Of a stretch of 64,000 bases of DNA, positions 22,970 through 31,620 are shown one piece after another; position 1 is the first letter of the stretch; each line of letters begins with the position of its first letter. The translations under genes were made by a program, and so were the position numbers. The DNA comes from Nitrobacteraceae bacterium AZCC 2146 (GTDB lineage Bacteria; Pseudomonadota; Alphaproteobacteria; Rhizobiales; Xanthobacteraceae), in assembly GCA_036924855.1 (NCBI GenBank), contig JBAGRP010000001.1:7242001-7306000 (forward strand). The letters run 5' to 3'. Under the pieces are notes generated by a model. It was not told the origin of the DNA. It saw nothing but the letters and a program-made list of their open reading frames with translations, and ran no database searches.

Positions 22970-23311
22970 ATGGCGAACAAGAACCAGCTCTTACAAGCTC
23001 CGCCCTATCCGGTCGAACAGGCCCTCAAGCGCCTGGGCGAGAACCTGCGCGTTGCTCGCATCCGGCGCGAGATCACGATTGAAGAGGCTGCCGAGAAGAT
23101 CGGGACCGGACGCCGCGCCGTCATGGAGGCCGAGAAGGGAAAGGCTTCGACGGCCTCAGGCGTCTACGCCGCCTTGCTGTGGGCATATGACCTGCTCGGC
23201 CCATTAAGCGATCTCGCGAATCCGGCGACCGACGAACAAGGGCTGGCGCTGGCGTCGGTTAAGGAGAAGACGCGCGTGCGCAAAAGCAAGGGGCTGAGTG
23301 GTGATTTCTAA
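22970..23311 (+). CDS. hipB: HipB-type antitoxin, XRE-family repressor
   Basis: 113 residues. A Cro/CI-type helix-turn-helix spans about residues 21-75 (ENLRVARIRREITIEEAAEKIGTGRRAVMEAEKG). The tail is basic. It overlaps the hipA-like gene by 14 bases, so the two are translationally coupled, as usual with the antitoxin first. The four repeats just upstream are likely its operators. It would bind and neutralise HipA and repress the promoter. It is the first gene inside the island. Confidence 0.85.
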   Translation: MANKNQLLQAPPYPVEQALKRLGENLRVARIRREITIEEAAEKIGTGRRAVMEAEKGKASTASGVYAALLWAYDLLGPLSDLANPATDEQGLALASVKEKTRVRKSKGLSGDF

Positions 23312-24563
23312 GGCGTCTGCCACCGAGTGCTTCGTCTACATCACCCTGCCCGGCGAAACATCGGCGGTGACGGCGGGGAAGTTCGTGCTGAGCAAGAACG
23401 CGCGCAACGACGCGCTCGGGCAGTTCGTCTACCGCGGCAAATATCTCGCCGATCCGCGCGCGGTTGAGATCGATCCTGTCGAACTAAAGCTATCCAAGCA
23501 CACCTACGAAACTGCTCTGCTCAATGGCGTGTTCGGGGCACTGCGCGACGCCGGTCCCGATTACTGGGGCCGGCGCGTCATCGAAAAGCATGCGGGCAAG
23601 GCAAAACTCGGCGAACTCGATTACTTGCTGGAATCACCAGACGACCGTGCGGGCGCGCTCGGCTTCGGACTCAACACAGAACCTCCCGCGCCCATGCGCA
23701 AATTCAACCAGACGATCGATCTGGAGAAACTGCAAGCTTTGGCGGATGCTCTGGTCAAGGACGACCTGCCAAACGACCCGCAGGCGCAGCAGGTGCAGGA
23801 TTTGATGCTGCTCGGCACCTCTATGGGCGGCGCGCGTCCCAAGGCAGTAGTGCAAGCCGACAACGCGCTGTGGGTGGCGAAATTCAACCGAGAGGACGAT
23901 CGCTGGAACAACACGCGCGTCGAGTATGCCATGCTGCGACTCGCGCGCGAATGCGGGCTCGCAACAGCCGATAGCCGCATCGAGACAGTGGGCGGTAAGG
24001 ATGTTCTTCTCGTCAAGCGCTTCGACCGTGAGAAGACAAATAAGGGCTACACGCGGGCGCGCATGGTCAGCGGCCTGACCATTCTGCGCTCCGACGAAGC
24101 GCCAGAGGCGCGACAGAACTGGTCTTATATTATTATGGTCGAAGAGATGCGCCGCATCGTTGAGGAACCCAAAAAGGACGCCAAAGAACTCTTCCGCCGC
24201 GTCTGCTTCAACGCGCTGATCTCCAACACTGATGATCATCCGCGTAATCACGCGATCATCGCCAAGGCGAAGAACTGGAAGCTTTCTCCGGCCTACGACC
24301 TCACGCCCTCGACGCCCATCAGCCTGGAACGCCGTGATCTCGCACTCGATTGCGGTGATCAGGGGCGCTACGCCAATGCGAAGAACATCCTCTCGCAGCA
24401 CGCACGGTTTCTGCTCGAACGCTCCGAAGCCGAGAAGATCGCGAACGACATGAAGGCTAAGGTGGAAGCGATGTGGTACGACACAACGCGCGCCATCGGC
24501 GTCTCAGAGAAAGACGCCGAGAGAATCCGCGGTGCCTTCGTCTATCCGGGGTTTTCGCTCTGA
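23298..24563 (+). CDS. hipA: HipA-type Ser/Thr kinase toxin
   Basis: 421 residues with a GTG start. HipA features are visible: a glycine-rich GGARPKAVV near residue 177, VKRFDRE near 237, the catalytic region NALISNTDDHPRNHAI near 310, and the metal-binding LSPAYDLTPS near 333. HipA kinases phosphorylate glutamyl-tRNA synthetase or related targets and cause growth arrest unless held by HipB. All key residues appear intact, so the pair may be a working addiction module for the island. The target here is unknown. Confidence 0.88.
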   Translation: MVISKASATECFVYITLPGETSAVTAGKFVLSKNARNDALGQFVYRGKYLADPRAVEIDPVELKLSKHTYETALLNGVFGALRDAGPDYWGRRVIEKHAGKAKLGELDYLLESPDDRAGALGFGLNTEPPAPMRKFNQTIDLEKLQALADALVKDDLPNDPQAQQVQDLMLLGTSMGGARPKAVVQADNALWVAKFNREDDRWNNTRVEYAMLRLARECGLATADSRIETVGGKDVLLVKRFDREKTNKGYTRARMVSGLTILRSDEAPEARQNWSYIIMVEEMRRIVEEPKKDAKELFRRVCFNALISNTDDHPRNHAIIAKAKNWKLSPAYDLTPSTPISLERRDLALDCGDQGRYANAKNILSQHARFLLERSEAEKIANDMKAKVEAMWYDTTRAIGVSEKDAERIRGAFVYPGFSL

Positions 24564-24642
24564 AGGGCGGATTCGCCGAGGCATCGGCTTGTTTCCGGCC
24601 GTAGGATTGCAGGCGAAGCAACCAACGCCCGCTGTGGAATCT

Positions 24643-25161
24643 TCATTTTTCGATCTCACATAGGAAATCGCCTTTAGCGAGCGGAGATCCAGTTACGACG
24701 TAGGCTGATCGCTCGTTTGTGCCGCGCTTGCTGTGACCTCGCTGGTCTTCAATTCGGCATGCACACGAAGTTCGGACAGAGCGGGTTTCCGTGCACCGAC
24801 ATGGCGTCGATGCAGTAAATCGCGGTGGCCCGTAATGAGACATCGACTTCCATTTGCTGTCCCGGATTGCCAGCATCAGACGCGCAATCGGAGCAGACAT
24901 GCGATCGGCGGGACTGTTGGCGGCTGCTTCGACCGCACGCCAATCGATGAGTACGGTCCCGTCAGGTCCGATTTCATAAAGGCCAACGCCCGCGCGAGCG
25001 CCCGTGATCTTCTCAGTTCTGACCCAGGCGAACATAGGACATGATCGTTGCGGCGCCGCAAGATCGGTAGCGTGAAGCTGCGTCGCCCGTGGCGATGAAG
25101 GAAGCGCTCTCTTCTCAGTTCCTAGTGGCACGAAAGCAACCAAAGCGAGCAAGAAATTCAT
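24643..25161 (-). CDS. Doubtful small secreted protein
   Basis: A 172-codon frame with a short hydrophobic N-terminus (MNFLLALVAFVPLG). The middle, about residues 40-108 (FAWVRTEKITGARAGVGLYE), looks protein-like, but the C-terminal third is Arg/Ser/Thr-rich and may be out of frame. No family is recognised and no strong ribosome site is seen. It may be a decayed gene. The rest of the 650 bases between hipA and the cytochrome gene holds nothing recognised. Confidence 0.3.
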   Translation of the reverse strand: MNFLLALVAFVPLGTEKRALPSSPRATQLHATDLAAPQRSCPMFAWVRTEKITGARAGVGLYEIGPDGTVLIDWRAVEAAANSPADRMSAPIARLMLAIRDSKWKSMSHYGPPRFTASTPCRCTETRSVRTSCACRIEDQRGHSKRGTNERSAYVVTGSPLAKGDFLCEIEK

Positions 25162-25213
25162 CGAGGCCCGGCGGCCGCCGCAAGGTCAAGGGTGAGAGCC
25201 TCGGGCGAGGGCC

Positions 25214-25741
25214 TCAAGGCTTAGGCGAAGTGAAATCCTGGTCCGAAACGGAAGTGCCGCTCGGCACTCGGATTACGACAACGCCGCGGCTGAGGGCCTG
25301 ATGGCACGAGTTACATCCCTCCGTAAGATCGGCGTAAGCCTTGCTAAATCCATTCTCGTCCTTCGACTTAATTGCAGTGTCGAGTGCTTTGAACGGTTGC
25401 TCGGTGACGGATGCGATCATGTCCTGGAAAGGCATGTCGTGGTCGACGGGATGGGCTTCGCCGAGACGCTTGAAAGCGCCATGCAAATTTCCGAGCTCGT
25501 AGGCCGCGAATTCCCAATTTCTGTTCTGCGCGGCCTGCCAAAGTCTGAGATGGCGCGGTTGAATCGTCGCGATCATCATGTCGCTGATGCTGGGCAGATA
25601 TTGAGCGGTCTGAGGTGACGGCGATCCTTGCGGCCCTGCGGCATCGCTATGCGTACTCGCCAAGGCGACACCGAGGATGGCTGCCGGAATAATCGCTAGA
25701 AGCGCAAAGGCGATGGAACGATCCTTGGTCGACGTCTTCAT
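25214..25741 (-). CDS. Periplasmic cytochrome c-like protein
   Basis: 175 residues. An N-terminal signal segment (about residues 8-30) is followed by a helical domain and one heme-binding motif, CNSCH, near residue 142. The layout, with a four-helix region and CxxCH close to the C-terminus, resembles cytochrome c' or the small heme proteins found in rhizobial stress loci. The exact family is uncertain. It is transcribed alone. A role in electron transfer or in binding small gases is inferred from the fold type only. Confidence 0.75.
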   Translation of the reverse strand: MKTSTKDRSIAFALLAIIPAAILGVALASTHSDAAGPQGSPSPQTAQYLPSISDMMIATIQPRHLRLWQAAQNRNWEFAAYELGNLHGAFKRLGEAHPVDHDMPFQDMIASVTEQPFKALDTAIKSKDENGFSKAYADLTEGCNSCHQALSRGVVVIRVPSGTSVSDQDFTSPKP

Positions 25742-25920
25742 GAGCGAACCTTCGAAAGATGTTAAGTCTTCTGTTTACACAGCAATAGTAAATGAGACAG
25801 AGGGCCGCGCGCCAATCATGCTGCCAACGTCAATTTGGTGAGCAGCTTGCCATCGTGGTCGTTTTCGGAGAATGACGTGAACGGACTAGACAGCGATAAG
25901 GCACCAGTGCTCGGGGCGGC

Positions 25921-26574
25921 CTATTTCCGCCCGAAGCCGTGCAGGAAGGCGTCGATTGCCGTATCGATCCGATGACGAATCTCGTCGTCGCTCGGTTTAT
26001 CGCCCAACATGGCTCGGTGCAGCAGGTCAAAAGTGATCATGTCGTGGAACAGGGTTGCCGATTGATGCGGATCGCTCGGGCGCAAATGGCCCGCTCGCTG
26101 CTGTTGTTCGATGAACTGGGCAATGATGCTTCGAGATTTCTCCGGCCCGCTCTCGAACCATGCGCGCCCGAGCGCCGGAAAGCGCGCCGTTTCGGCGATG
26201 ATAAGCCGCTGAAACGCCAAGTGCCGGTCCTGAAGTAGGATGCCGAGGAGGGCCAGTGCGAATGTTCTCAGGCCTTCGTCGACGTCGAGGGCGGAGACGT
26301 CAATCGTGACGAAGGATGCCAGCAAATCCTCGCACAGCCCTTTCACGATCGCGAGGAAAAGCCCCTCTTTGTTGCGGAAGTGATTGTAGATATTGGTCTT
26401 CGAGCCACCGACGGAGCGGACGATCTCGTCCACGCTGACGCCGTCGTAGCCACGCCCGAGGAATAGCTCGGTAGCGGTCGAGCGGATCTGTTCGGATTTC
26501 TCGTCGCCGCGCCGAGTGCGGCGGATTGCTCGTCGCGGCGTGTCAAGCGGCGGCGTGGCGGTCGTCACGTTCAT
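25921..26574 (-). CDS. TetR-family repressor
   Basis: 217 residues. The N-terminal helix-turn-helix (TATELFLGRGYDGVSVDEIVRSVGGSKTNIYNHF) is classic for TetR. The C-terminal domain resembles the TetR_C group ending in AFLHGFGRK. Its start overlaps the stop of the FMN reductase gene by four bases, so both are made from one transcript. A palindrome upstream of that transcript is the likely operator, giving autoregulation. The ligand is unknown; an oxidant or quinone-like compound would fit the partner gene. Confidence 0.88.
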   Translation of the reverse strand: MNVTTATPPLDTPRRAIRRTRRGDEKSEQIRSTATELFLGRGYDGVSVDEIVRSVGGSKTNIYNHFRNKEGLFLAIVKGLCEDLLASFVTIDVSALDVDEGLRTFALALLGILLQDRHLAFQRLIIAETARFPALGRAWFESGPEKSRSIIAQFIEQQQRAGHLRPSDPHQSATLFHDMITFDLLHRAMLGDKPSDDEIRHRIDTAIDAFLHGFGRK

Positions 26575-27140
26575 GCCGCCGCTCGAAGAAACCGCGCTGC
26601 CCTGACCTCATCGAGGAGATCATCGACACCCGCAAGCGCGAAGCGCAGCGCGGCTTCGTCGACGAGGCGGCCATCGCTCACCTTCTCGTGGACGCCGCCG
26701 ATCACGATCTGGGGCCGGAGTACAAGGCGTGCCGGGATCGCTACGAGCGTCTCGTTCATCTGCTGCTGCGCGCGCACCCCGCCAGTGAAGGCGGGCGAGG
26801 TCGTCATCGTCAGTACCGGTTTACCCCTTAGCGCCGACCGTCCAAAGGGCCGAGAGGCCCAGTCGAGCGCGTTCTTCAGGACGCCGGACATGCCATGATT
26901 GTACTCGGGCGAGATCATGATGAGGCCATCGCTCGTCTCGATGGCCGAACGCAAAGCGCGTACCGATTCCGGCGCGTGCTCGCCATCATCATCCTCGTTG
27001 TAGAGCGGTATCCCGTGCAGCGCGAAAATGCTGAGCGCGGCCCTGGGCGCAAGCGCGTCATGAAGGCCGCGAAGCACGGCGGTGCTGTTGGAGGCGCGGC
27101 GAAGGCTGCCGGAGAGGCCGAGAAGGCGGGGTTGGGTCAT
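26571..27140 (-). CDS. NADPH-dependent FMN reductase family protein
   Basis: 189 residues from the ATG at MTQPRLLG. A longer frame opens at 27191 inside the palindromic operator and is less likely. The flavodoxin-like fold is shown by GSLRRASNS near residue 10 (FMN phosphate loop) and SPEYNHGMSGVLKNALDW near 75 (isoalloxazine contact). Such enzymes reduce quinones, chromate or flavins with NAD(P)H. It is first in a two-gene operon with tetR. Confidence 0.88.
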   Translation of the reverse strand: MTQPRLLGLSGSLRRASNSTAVLRGLHDALAPRAALSIFALHGIPLYNEDDDGEHAPESVRALRSAIETSDGLIMISPEYNHGMSGVLKNALDWASRPFGRSALRGKPVLTMTTSPAFTGGVRAQQQMNETLVAIPARLVLRPQIVIGGVHEKVSDGRLVDEAALRFALAGVDDLLDEVRAARFLRAAA

Positions 27141-27181
27141 CGGGGGCGGCTCCGAAACGGGTTTGATTTGTAACTTTACAT

Positions 27182-27201
27182 ATAATACCATACGGTATGA
27201 T
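27182..27201. promoter_or_regulatory. Probable TetR operator of the FMN reductase-tetR operon
   Basis: ATAATACC (27182-27189) and GGTATGAT (27194-27201) form an inverted repeat matching at seven of eight positions around a four-base spacer. It lies 41 bases upstream of the FMN reductase start, where a promoter would be expected. Confidence 0.65.
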
Positions 27202-27291
27202 ATGAATGCAAGTTGGTTTTGGTCCGGGATGATGGATCCGCTGCCTCCCTTTGCCTAAACGACAAAACGCACCGTCTCATTGGACATTCCG

Positions 27292-28245
27292 ATGGTCACC
27301 CTGCCCAGTCTTCAACAACTCCGATTTCTGTGTGCGCTGGCCGAGCAATGCCATTTCGGCCGTGCTGCGGAAAGTTGTGCCGTCACGCAATCGACGCTGA
27401 GCGGAGGGATCAAGGAACTCGAGGCGCGGCTGGGCGTGACGCTGTTTGAGCGCAGCCATCGCCACGTGATGCTGACGCCCTTGGGAAAAGAGATCGCGAC
27501 CCGTGCCCAGCGCCTGCTGGTCGACGCCGAGGAGTTGGTCGGGCTGGCCCGCAACGCGCACGAGCCATTGTCGGGGCCGCTCCGGTTCGGGGTAATCCCC
27601 ACAGTCGGGCCGTATATCCTGCCCTCGCTCCTGGCGCATCTGGGCACTGAATTGCCGAAGCTCAAGCTGTACGTGCGAGAGGCTCAGACTGCAGTCCTGC
27701 TGGACAAGCTCGCTGCAGGAGAACTCGACCTTTTGCTCGCGGCCATTCCTTTCGAACTCGGCGACGTGGAGGCAATGAAAATCGCTGAAGATCCAATCGT
27801 CGTCGCGATGCCGTGCAACCATCCTCTTCGCCATCACAGGGTGGTGAGCCGTGATGACCTGGCCCGTGAGCAGCTGCTGCTGATCGAGGACGGACATTGC
27901 CTGCGCAGCCATTCACTGCAGGCATGTCGGATCGTGGATCCGGTTCGCAATGAGGTCTTCCAGGCGACCAGCCTGCGGACGCTTGTCCAGATGGTGGCCG
28001 CGGAACTTGGCATCACGCTAATGCCGCAGATTGCGGTAGAATCGGAACTCGCTTCATCTCGCAATGTTGTGGTTCGGCCACTCTCGCCAGACAAGCCGTT
28101 CCGGACCCTGGTCCTGGCCTGGCGATCGACATCCTCGCGCGGCGCCGAATTCAGGATGCTCGGAAATCTTATCCGAGAGTGTCTGACGGGTACCAAGACA
28201 GCATTTGCGCCTGACCAGAACGCGCAAGCGCTAATCGCACGCTGA
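27292..28245 (+). CDS. oxyR: OxyR hydrogen-peroxide sensor
   Basis: 317 residues from the ATG; a TTG four codons upstream is possible. It has a LysR-type helix-turn-helix at the N-terminus (FGRAAESCAVTQSTLSGGIKELE). The redox pair is visible in GHCLRSHSLQAC (about residues 199 and 208), the same spacing as in E. coli OxyR. Oxidation to a disulfide activates catalase genes; a catalase follows on the same strand 244 bases away. It is divergent from the FMN reductase operon. Confidence 0.9.
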   Translation: MVTLPSLQQLRFLCALAEQCHFGRAAESCAVTQSTLSGGIKELEARLGVTLFERSHRHVMLTPLGKEIATRAQRLLVDAEELVGLARNAHEPLSGPLRFGVIPTVGPYILPSLLAHLGTELPKLKLYVREAQTAVLLDKLAAGELDLLLAAIPFELGDVEAMKIAEDPIVVAMPCNHPLRHHRVVSRDDLAREQLLLIEDGHCLRSHSLQACRIVDPVRNEVFQATSLRTLVQMVAAELGITLMPQIAVESELASSRNVVVRPLSPDKPFRTLVLAWRSTSSRGAEFRMLGNLIRECLTGTKTAFAPDQNAQALIAR

Positions 28246-28489
28246 GCGGCGCGTCACGTCGGCATTCATCGTCGCGACGCCTGTCAGGAGCGTCGGTCTG
28301 TATTTATCGATCGCGCGGCGGATCGGCATCTTCCTTCTCTGCGCTGATGCACTTCCATCGGCTGCTCCGATCACTGCCTTCGAAATTTCCCATTGGCCAT
28401 TTGGAGCCGCGCGGCTGCATGTAGTCGCGGGGCCGGTGCCGCGGTCTATCCGCGGCGACGGCATGAAATTCGAATAAGGAGACTCCATC

Positions 28490-30013
28490 ATGCGCGTGTT
28501 CTCAATAGTTTGTGTTGTCGGACTGTTGTCCACTACCGCACTTGCTGCGCCTGCACCGATGACACAGGATTCCGGTGCGCCAGTGGGCGATAATGAGAAT
28601 TCGAAAACCGCCGGACCGGAAGGGCCAGTGCTTCTGGAAGACTTTCACCTGATCGAGAAGCTCGCCCGGTTCGATCGCGAGCGGATTCCCGAGCGCGTTG
28701 TCCATGCACGCGGGACCGGCGCGCAGGGTATGTTCGTGGCGTCAGAGGATTTCTCTCGATACACCAAGGCTTCGCTGTTTGGCCAAGCGGGCAAGGAAAC
28801 GCCGGTCTTCGTTCGCTTCTCGACCGTGATGGGCTTCCGGGGGTCGCCCGAGGCCGCGCGCGATCCGCGTGGGTTCGCCGTCAAGTTCTACACCGATCAG
28901 GGCAATTGGGACCTGGTCGGCATCAATGAGCCTGTCTTCTTCATCAGGGATGCCATCAAGTTCCCGGATTTCGTGCATGCCAACAAGCCCTCGGCGATCA
29001 CCGACATCCAGGACCCGAATCTGGCGTTCGACTTCTTCTCCCGCACACCCGAAGCGACGAACATGCTGACGTATCTTTATTCGCCTATAGGTATGCCGGC
29101 GAGCTATCGCGAAATGGACGGATTCGGCGTGCACGCGTTCCGGCTGGTCAACGCGCAGGGTCAGCAGATCTTCGCGAAGTTCCACTGGAAGAGCGTGCAG
29201 GGAATTCACGGCCTGACCCTCGAACAGCAGCAGACCGCCGATCCGAACTACGCGACGCGCGATCTCTACGACAACATTCGTGCAGGTCATTTCCCGAAAT
29301 GGGATCTGTACGTCCAGGTCCTGACGGCGGAGCAGGTCGCTCAGCTTCCCTATGACGGCTTCGACGACACCAAGACCTGGGAGAACGTGCCGGAAACCAA
29401 GGTCGGCACCATGACCCTGAACAAGGTGCCGGATAATTACTTCCAGTACACCGAACAGTCGGCGTTCGCGCCGGGAGTCATGGTACCGGGCATCGAGCCG
29501 TCGCCGGACAAGATGCTGCAAGGCCGCCTGTTCGCCTATGCGGATACGCAGCGCTATCGTGTCGGGACGAACTATCAGGAACTGCCGGTCAATCGCCCGC
29601 TGGTGAAGGTCGCCAACAACAACCAGGATGGGAGCATGAGCTCCACTCCGCAGGTTGGCGAGGTGAACTACGAGCCGTCCACCGCGAAGCGGGAGGGCGC
29701 TGTCACTCCGCAGCCGTCCTTCAAGCTGAGCGAATACCCGGTATCCGGCGCGGCGCAGCAAAATGCGATCGCCAAGACGGATGATTTCGGCCAAGCCGGC
29801 GAGCATTGGCGATCGCTCGGCAAGGATGGGCAGGCCTATCTCATCAAGGTCATGGCGTCCGACCTGAGCCAGGTCACCGATCATGGGATCAAGCTGCGGC
29901 AGGTTAGCTACTTCTATAAGGCCGACCGCGGTTATGGCACGCAACTGGCGCAAGCGACCCATCTTGACGTGACCGAGGTTGCTGCCCTCGCCGCCAAGGA
30001 AATGTCGCACTGA
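28490..30013 (+). CDS. Monofunctional heme catalase, periplasmic
   Basis: 507 residues with a signal peptide (about 1-20, cleavage near ALAAP). All active-site parts are present: VVHARG (distal His), FYTDQGNWDLVGIN (distal Asn), and RLFAYADTQRYRVG with the proximal Tyr ligand. The small-subunit clade and export signal resemble KatB of Pseudomonas aeruginosa, which pairs with ankB as here. It breaks down H2O2 outside the cytoplasm. Control by the upstream oxyR is likely; I did not find a clear OxyR box in the 244-base gap. Confidence 0.94.
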   Translation: MRVFSIVCVVGLLSTTALAAPAPMTQDSGAPVGDNENSKTAGPEGPVLLEDFHLIEKLARFDRERIPERVVHARGTGAQGMFVASEDFSRYTKASLFGQAGKETPVFVRFSTVMGFRGSPEAARDPRGFAVKFYTDQGNWDLVGINEPVFFIRDAIKFPDFVHANKPSAITDIQDPNLAFDFFSRTPEATNMLTYLYSPIGMPASYREMDGFGVHAFRLVNAQGQQIFAKFHWKSVQGIHGLTLEQQQTADPNYATRDLYDNIRAGHFPKWDLYVQVLTAEQVAQLPYDGFDDTKTWENVPETKVGTMTLNKVPDNYFQYTEQSAFAPGVMVPGIEPSPDKMLQGRLFAYADTQRYRVGTNYQELPVNRPLVKVANNNQDGSMSSTPQVGEVNYEPSTAKREGAVTPQPSFKLSEYPVSGAAQQNAIAKTDDFGQAGEHWRSLGKDGQAYLIKVMASDLSQVTDHGIKLRQVSYFYKADRGYGTQLAQATHLDVTEVAALAAKEMSH

Positions 30014-30056
30014 AACAGCTGAAGCCCGCAACACCGGTCGGGCGATGCGTGAATGA

Positions 30057-30081
30057 GCTGCCGCGGGAGGGCCGCGGCAGC
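30057..30081 (+). other. Perfect 10-bp hairpin between catalase and ankyrin genes
   Basis: GCTGCCGCGG (30057-30066) and CCGCGGCAGC (30072-30081) pair perfectly around GAGGG. No T-tract follows, and the ankyrin gene's ribosome site comes nine bases later. It is more likely an RNA-stability or attenuation element setting the ratio of the two proteins than a full terminator. Confidence 0.7.
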
Positions 30082-30102
30082 AATTGTCAAAGGAACCCGA
30101 AG

Positions 30103-30741
30103 ATGCCACGTATATCAACCGCTTCCCTAATCGCCGCGCTATGGCTCGTTCCTGCCGCATTGGCGGGCCCAGCGTTTGCGTTCGTTCAACTGGCGGAAAC
30201 GCTAGACAGCGCTGCAGCCGCCTCCGTACAGCACGACGCGGCCGGCCTGAGCCAGGATCACATCAAGGAAATATTCTTCGATGCTGCGCGGCAGGGACGC
30301 GACGATCTGCTCGACGGCCTGATCCGGTCCGGCATGAAGCCAGATGAGCGGGATGCGAAGGGTTATACGGCGTTGATCCTCGCCGCGTACAACGGGCAGG
30401 CGAAGACCGTCGACCTTCTGATCCAGAAGGGAGCAAATCCTTGTGCGACAGACGCCAAAGGCAACAGCAGCCTGATGGGTGTCGCGTTCAAGGGGGAAAC
30501 CGGAATCGCACAGCGCCTGATCGCCGCGCACTGCGATGTGAATGCGCGCAACGATGCGGGCCAGACGGCTTTGATGATGGCGGCCATGTTCGGGCGGACG
30601 GACGTCGTAAAGATGCTGCTCGTGAACGGGGCAAATCCTGAGCTTCAGGACCAGGCCGGTAACACGGCGGTGAAGCTGGCGCAGCAACAGGTCAATCCGC
30701 AGATGGTCACACTGCTCACAGAGGCCGTCAAAGGCCAGTGA
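30103..30741 (+). CDS. Periplasmic ankyrin-repeat protein, AnkB-like
   Basis: 212 residues with a signal peptide (about residues 1-25). At least four ankyrin repeats follow, each with a recognisable G-T/S-L-A core (KGYTALILAAYNGQAKTVDLL, for example). The start follows AAAGGAACC. In P. aeruginosa katB-ankB the ankyrin protein supports full KatB catalase activity in the periplasm; the same pairing and export signals occur here. The third repeat has a Cys pair, CATD and AAHC, of unknown meaning. Confidence 0.87.
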   Translation: MPRISTASLIAALWLVPAALAGPAFAFVQLAETLDSAAAASVQHDAAGLSQDHIKEIFFDAARQGRDDLLDGLIRSGMKPDERDAKGYTALILAAYNGQAKTVDLLIQKGANPCATDAKGNSSLMGVAFKGETGIAQRLIAAHCDVNARNDAGQTALMMAAMFGRTDVVKMLLVNGANPELQDQAGNTAVKLAQQQVNPQMVTLLTEAVKGQ

Positions 30742-31107
30742 CCCACACTGATCGCCAAGGTGTACGGGAGCTGAGCTATTCGCGGTAGCCACCGCAGAGC
30801 GGACATGGCCTCCTCACCCTGATTGGGATTACATCGTTCACGCACCATCAACGGAATAGCCATCATCACTAAAGATTGAATCCTGGGCAGCGAAAGAGGG
30901 AACTGGGTATGTTCGTTTTTCAGACGTTTGCCGGGCCTCCGTTCAGCTGCCGCGGCATCGCCGTACAATCAAGCGTGATGAGCATGGTGCTCGTTACTTC
31001 CTACATCAAGGGTTGACGCGCTTGGCGTGCGTTCCGACGAAAACCGCAAGCTCGCAGCGATAGCATTCTCGGGCGGCCAAACTCTAACGAAACGAAATCA
31101 GTTCGCT
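30742..31107. other. Gap between ankyrin and GlcG-type genes
   Basis: 366 bases. No gene, terminator or repeat that I can support. The frames crossing it have no ribosome site and no protein-like composition. Confidence 0.4.
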
Positions 31108-31620
31108 ATGACGAAACTTGGAATGCGTGTTGGAATCTTGGCAACGGTCTTCTGCCTGTCAGCCGGGGCACAGACCATCAACGTAATGGCCCTCGATCAA
31201 GCCGGAGCGCAGACGGTCCTGCAAGCCGCGAAGGAGACCGCGCAGCAGCGGAATGCGCCCTCGGCAATCGCAGTGGTTGATCCCGCCGGGGATCTGCTTG
31301 CTTTCCAACGGATGGATGGTGTCCGCCCAGCAAGCGCGGACCTCGCCATCGAGAAGGCACGAACGGCGGCGCGGCTACAACGGTCGACGGCGGAGATCGA
31401 GGATAACATAAATCAGGGCCGAACGGCCTTCGTCACTGCCGGCGTCCTGGTACTGCGCGGCGGCATGCCGATACGTGTAAACGGCGCAGTCGTGGGTGCA
31501 GTAGGTGTTGCCGGCTTGAGCAAGGAGATCGACGCCGAGATCGCGAACACCGCGGCGGCGGCGCTGGAGGATCGAACGAAGTCCGTTGTGGTCCAGCACG
31601 GTGATCGTCGTCACCTATGA
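31108..31620 (+). CDS. GlcG/HbpS-family protein with altered C-terminus
   Basis: 170 residues from the ATG at MTKLGMRVG, with a short signal peptide ending near SAGAQ. The DUF336 (GlcG/HbpS) domain is clear: AIAVVDPAGDLLAFQRMDG and GGMPIRVNGAVVGAVGVAG. HbpS-type members bind heme outside the cell in an oxidative-stress sensor; others are of unknown role. The last 15 or so residues (EDRTKSVVVQHGDRRHL) are read from a phospholipase C fragment in another frame, so a deletion joined the two genes. The domain itself looks nearly complete. Confidence 0.7.
   Translation: MTKLGMRVGILATVFCLSAGAQTINVMALDQAGAQTVLQAAKETAQQRNAPSAIAVVDPAGDLLAFQRMDGVRPASADLAIEKARTAARLQRSTAEIEDNINQGRTAFVTAGVLVLRGGMPIRVNGAVVGAVGVAGLSKEIDAEIANTAAAALEDRTKSVVVQHGDRRHL

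Noticed and set aside
28246..28489. OxyR-binding box upstream of the catalase
   Set aside because: No clear ATAG-N7-CTAT-type repeats could be found by eye; regulation by OxyR is only inferred from adjacency.
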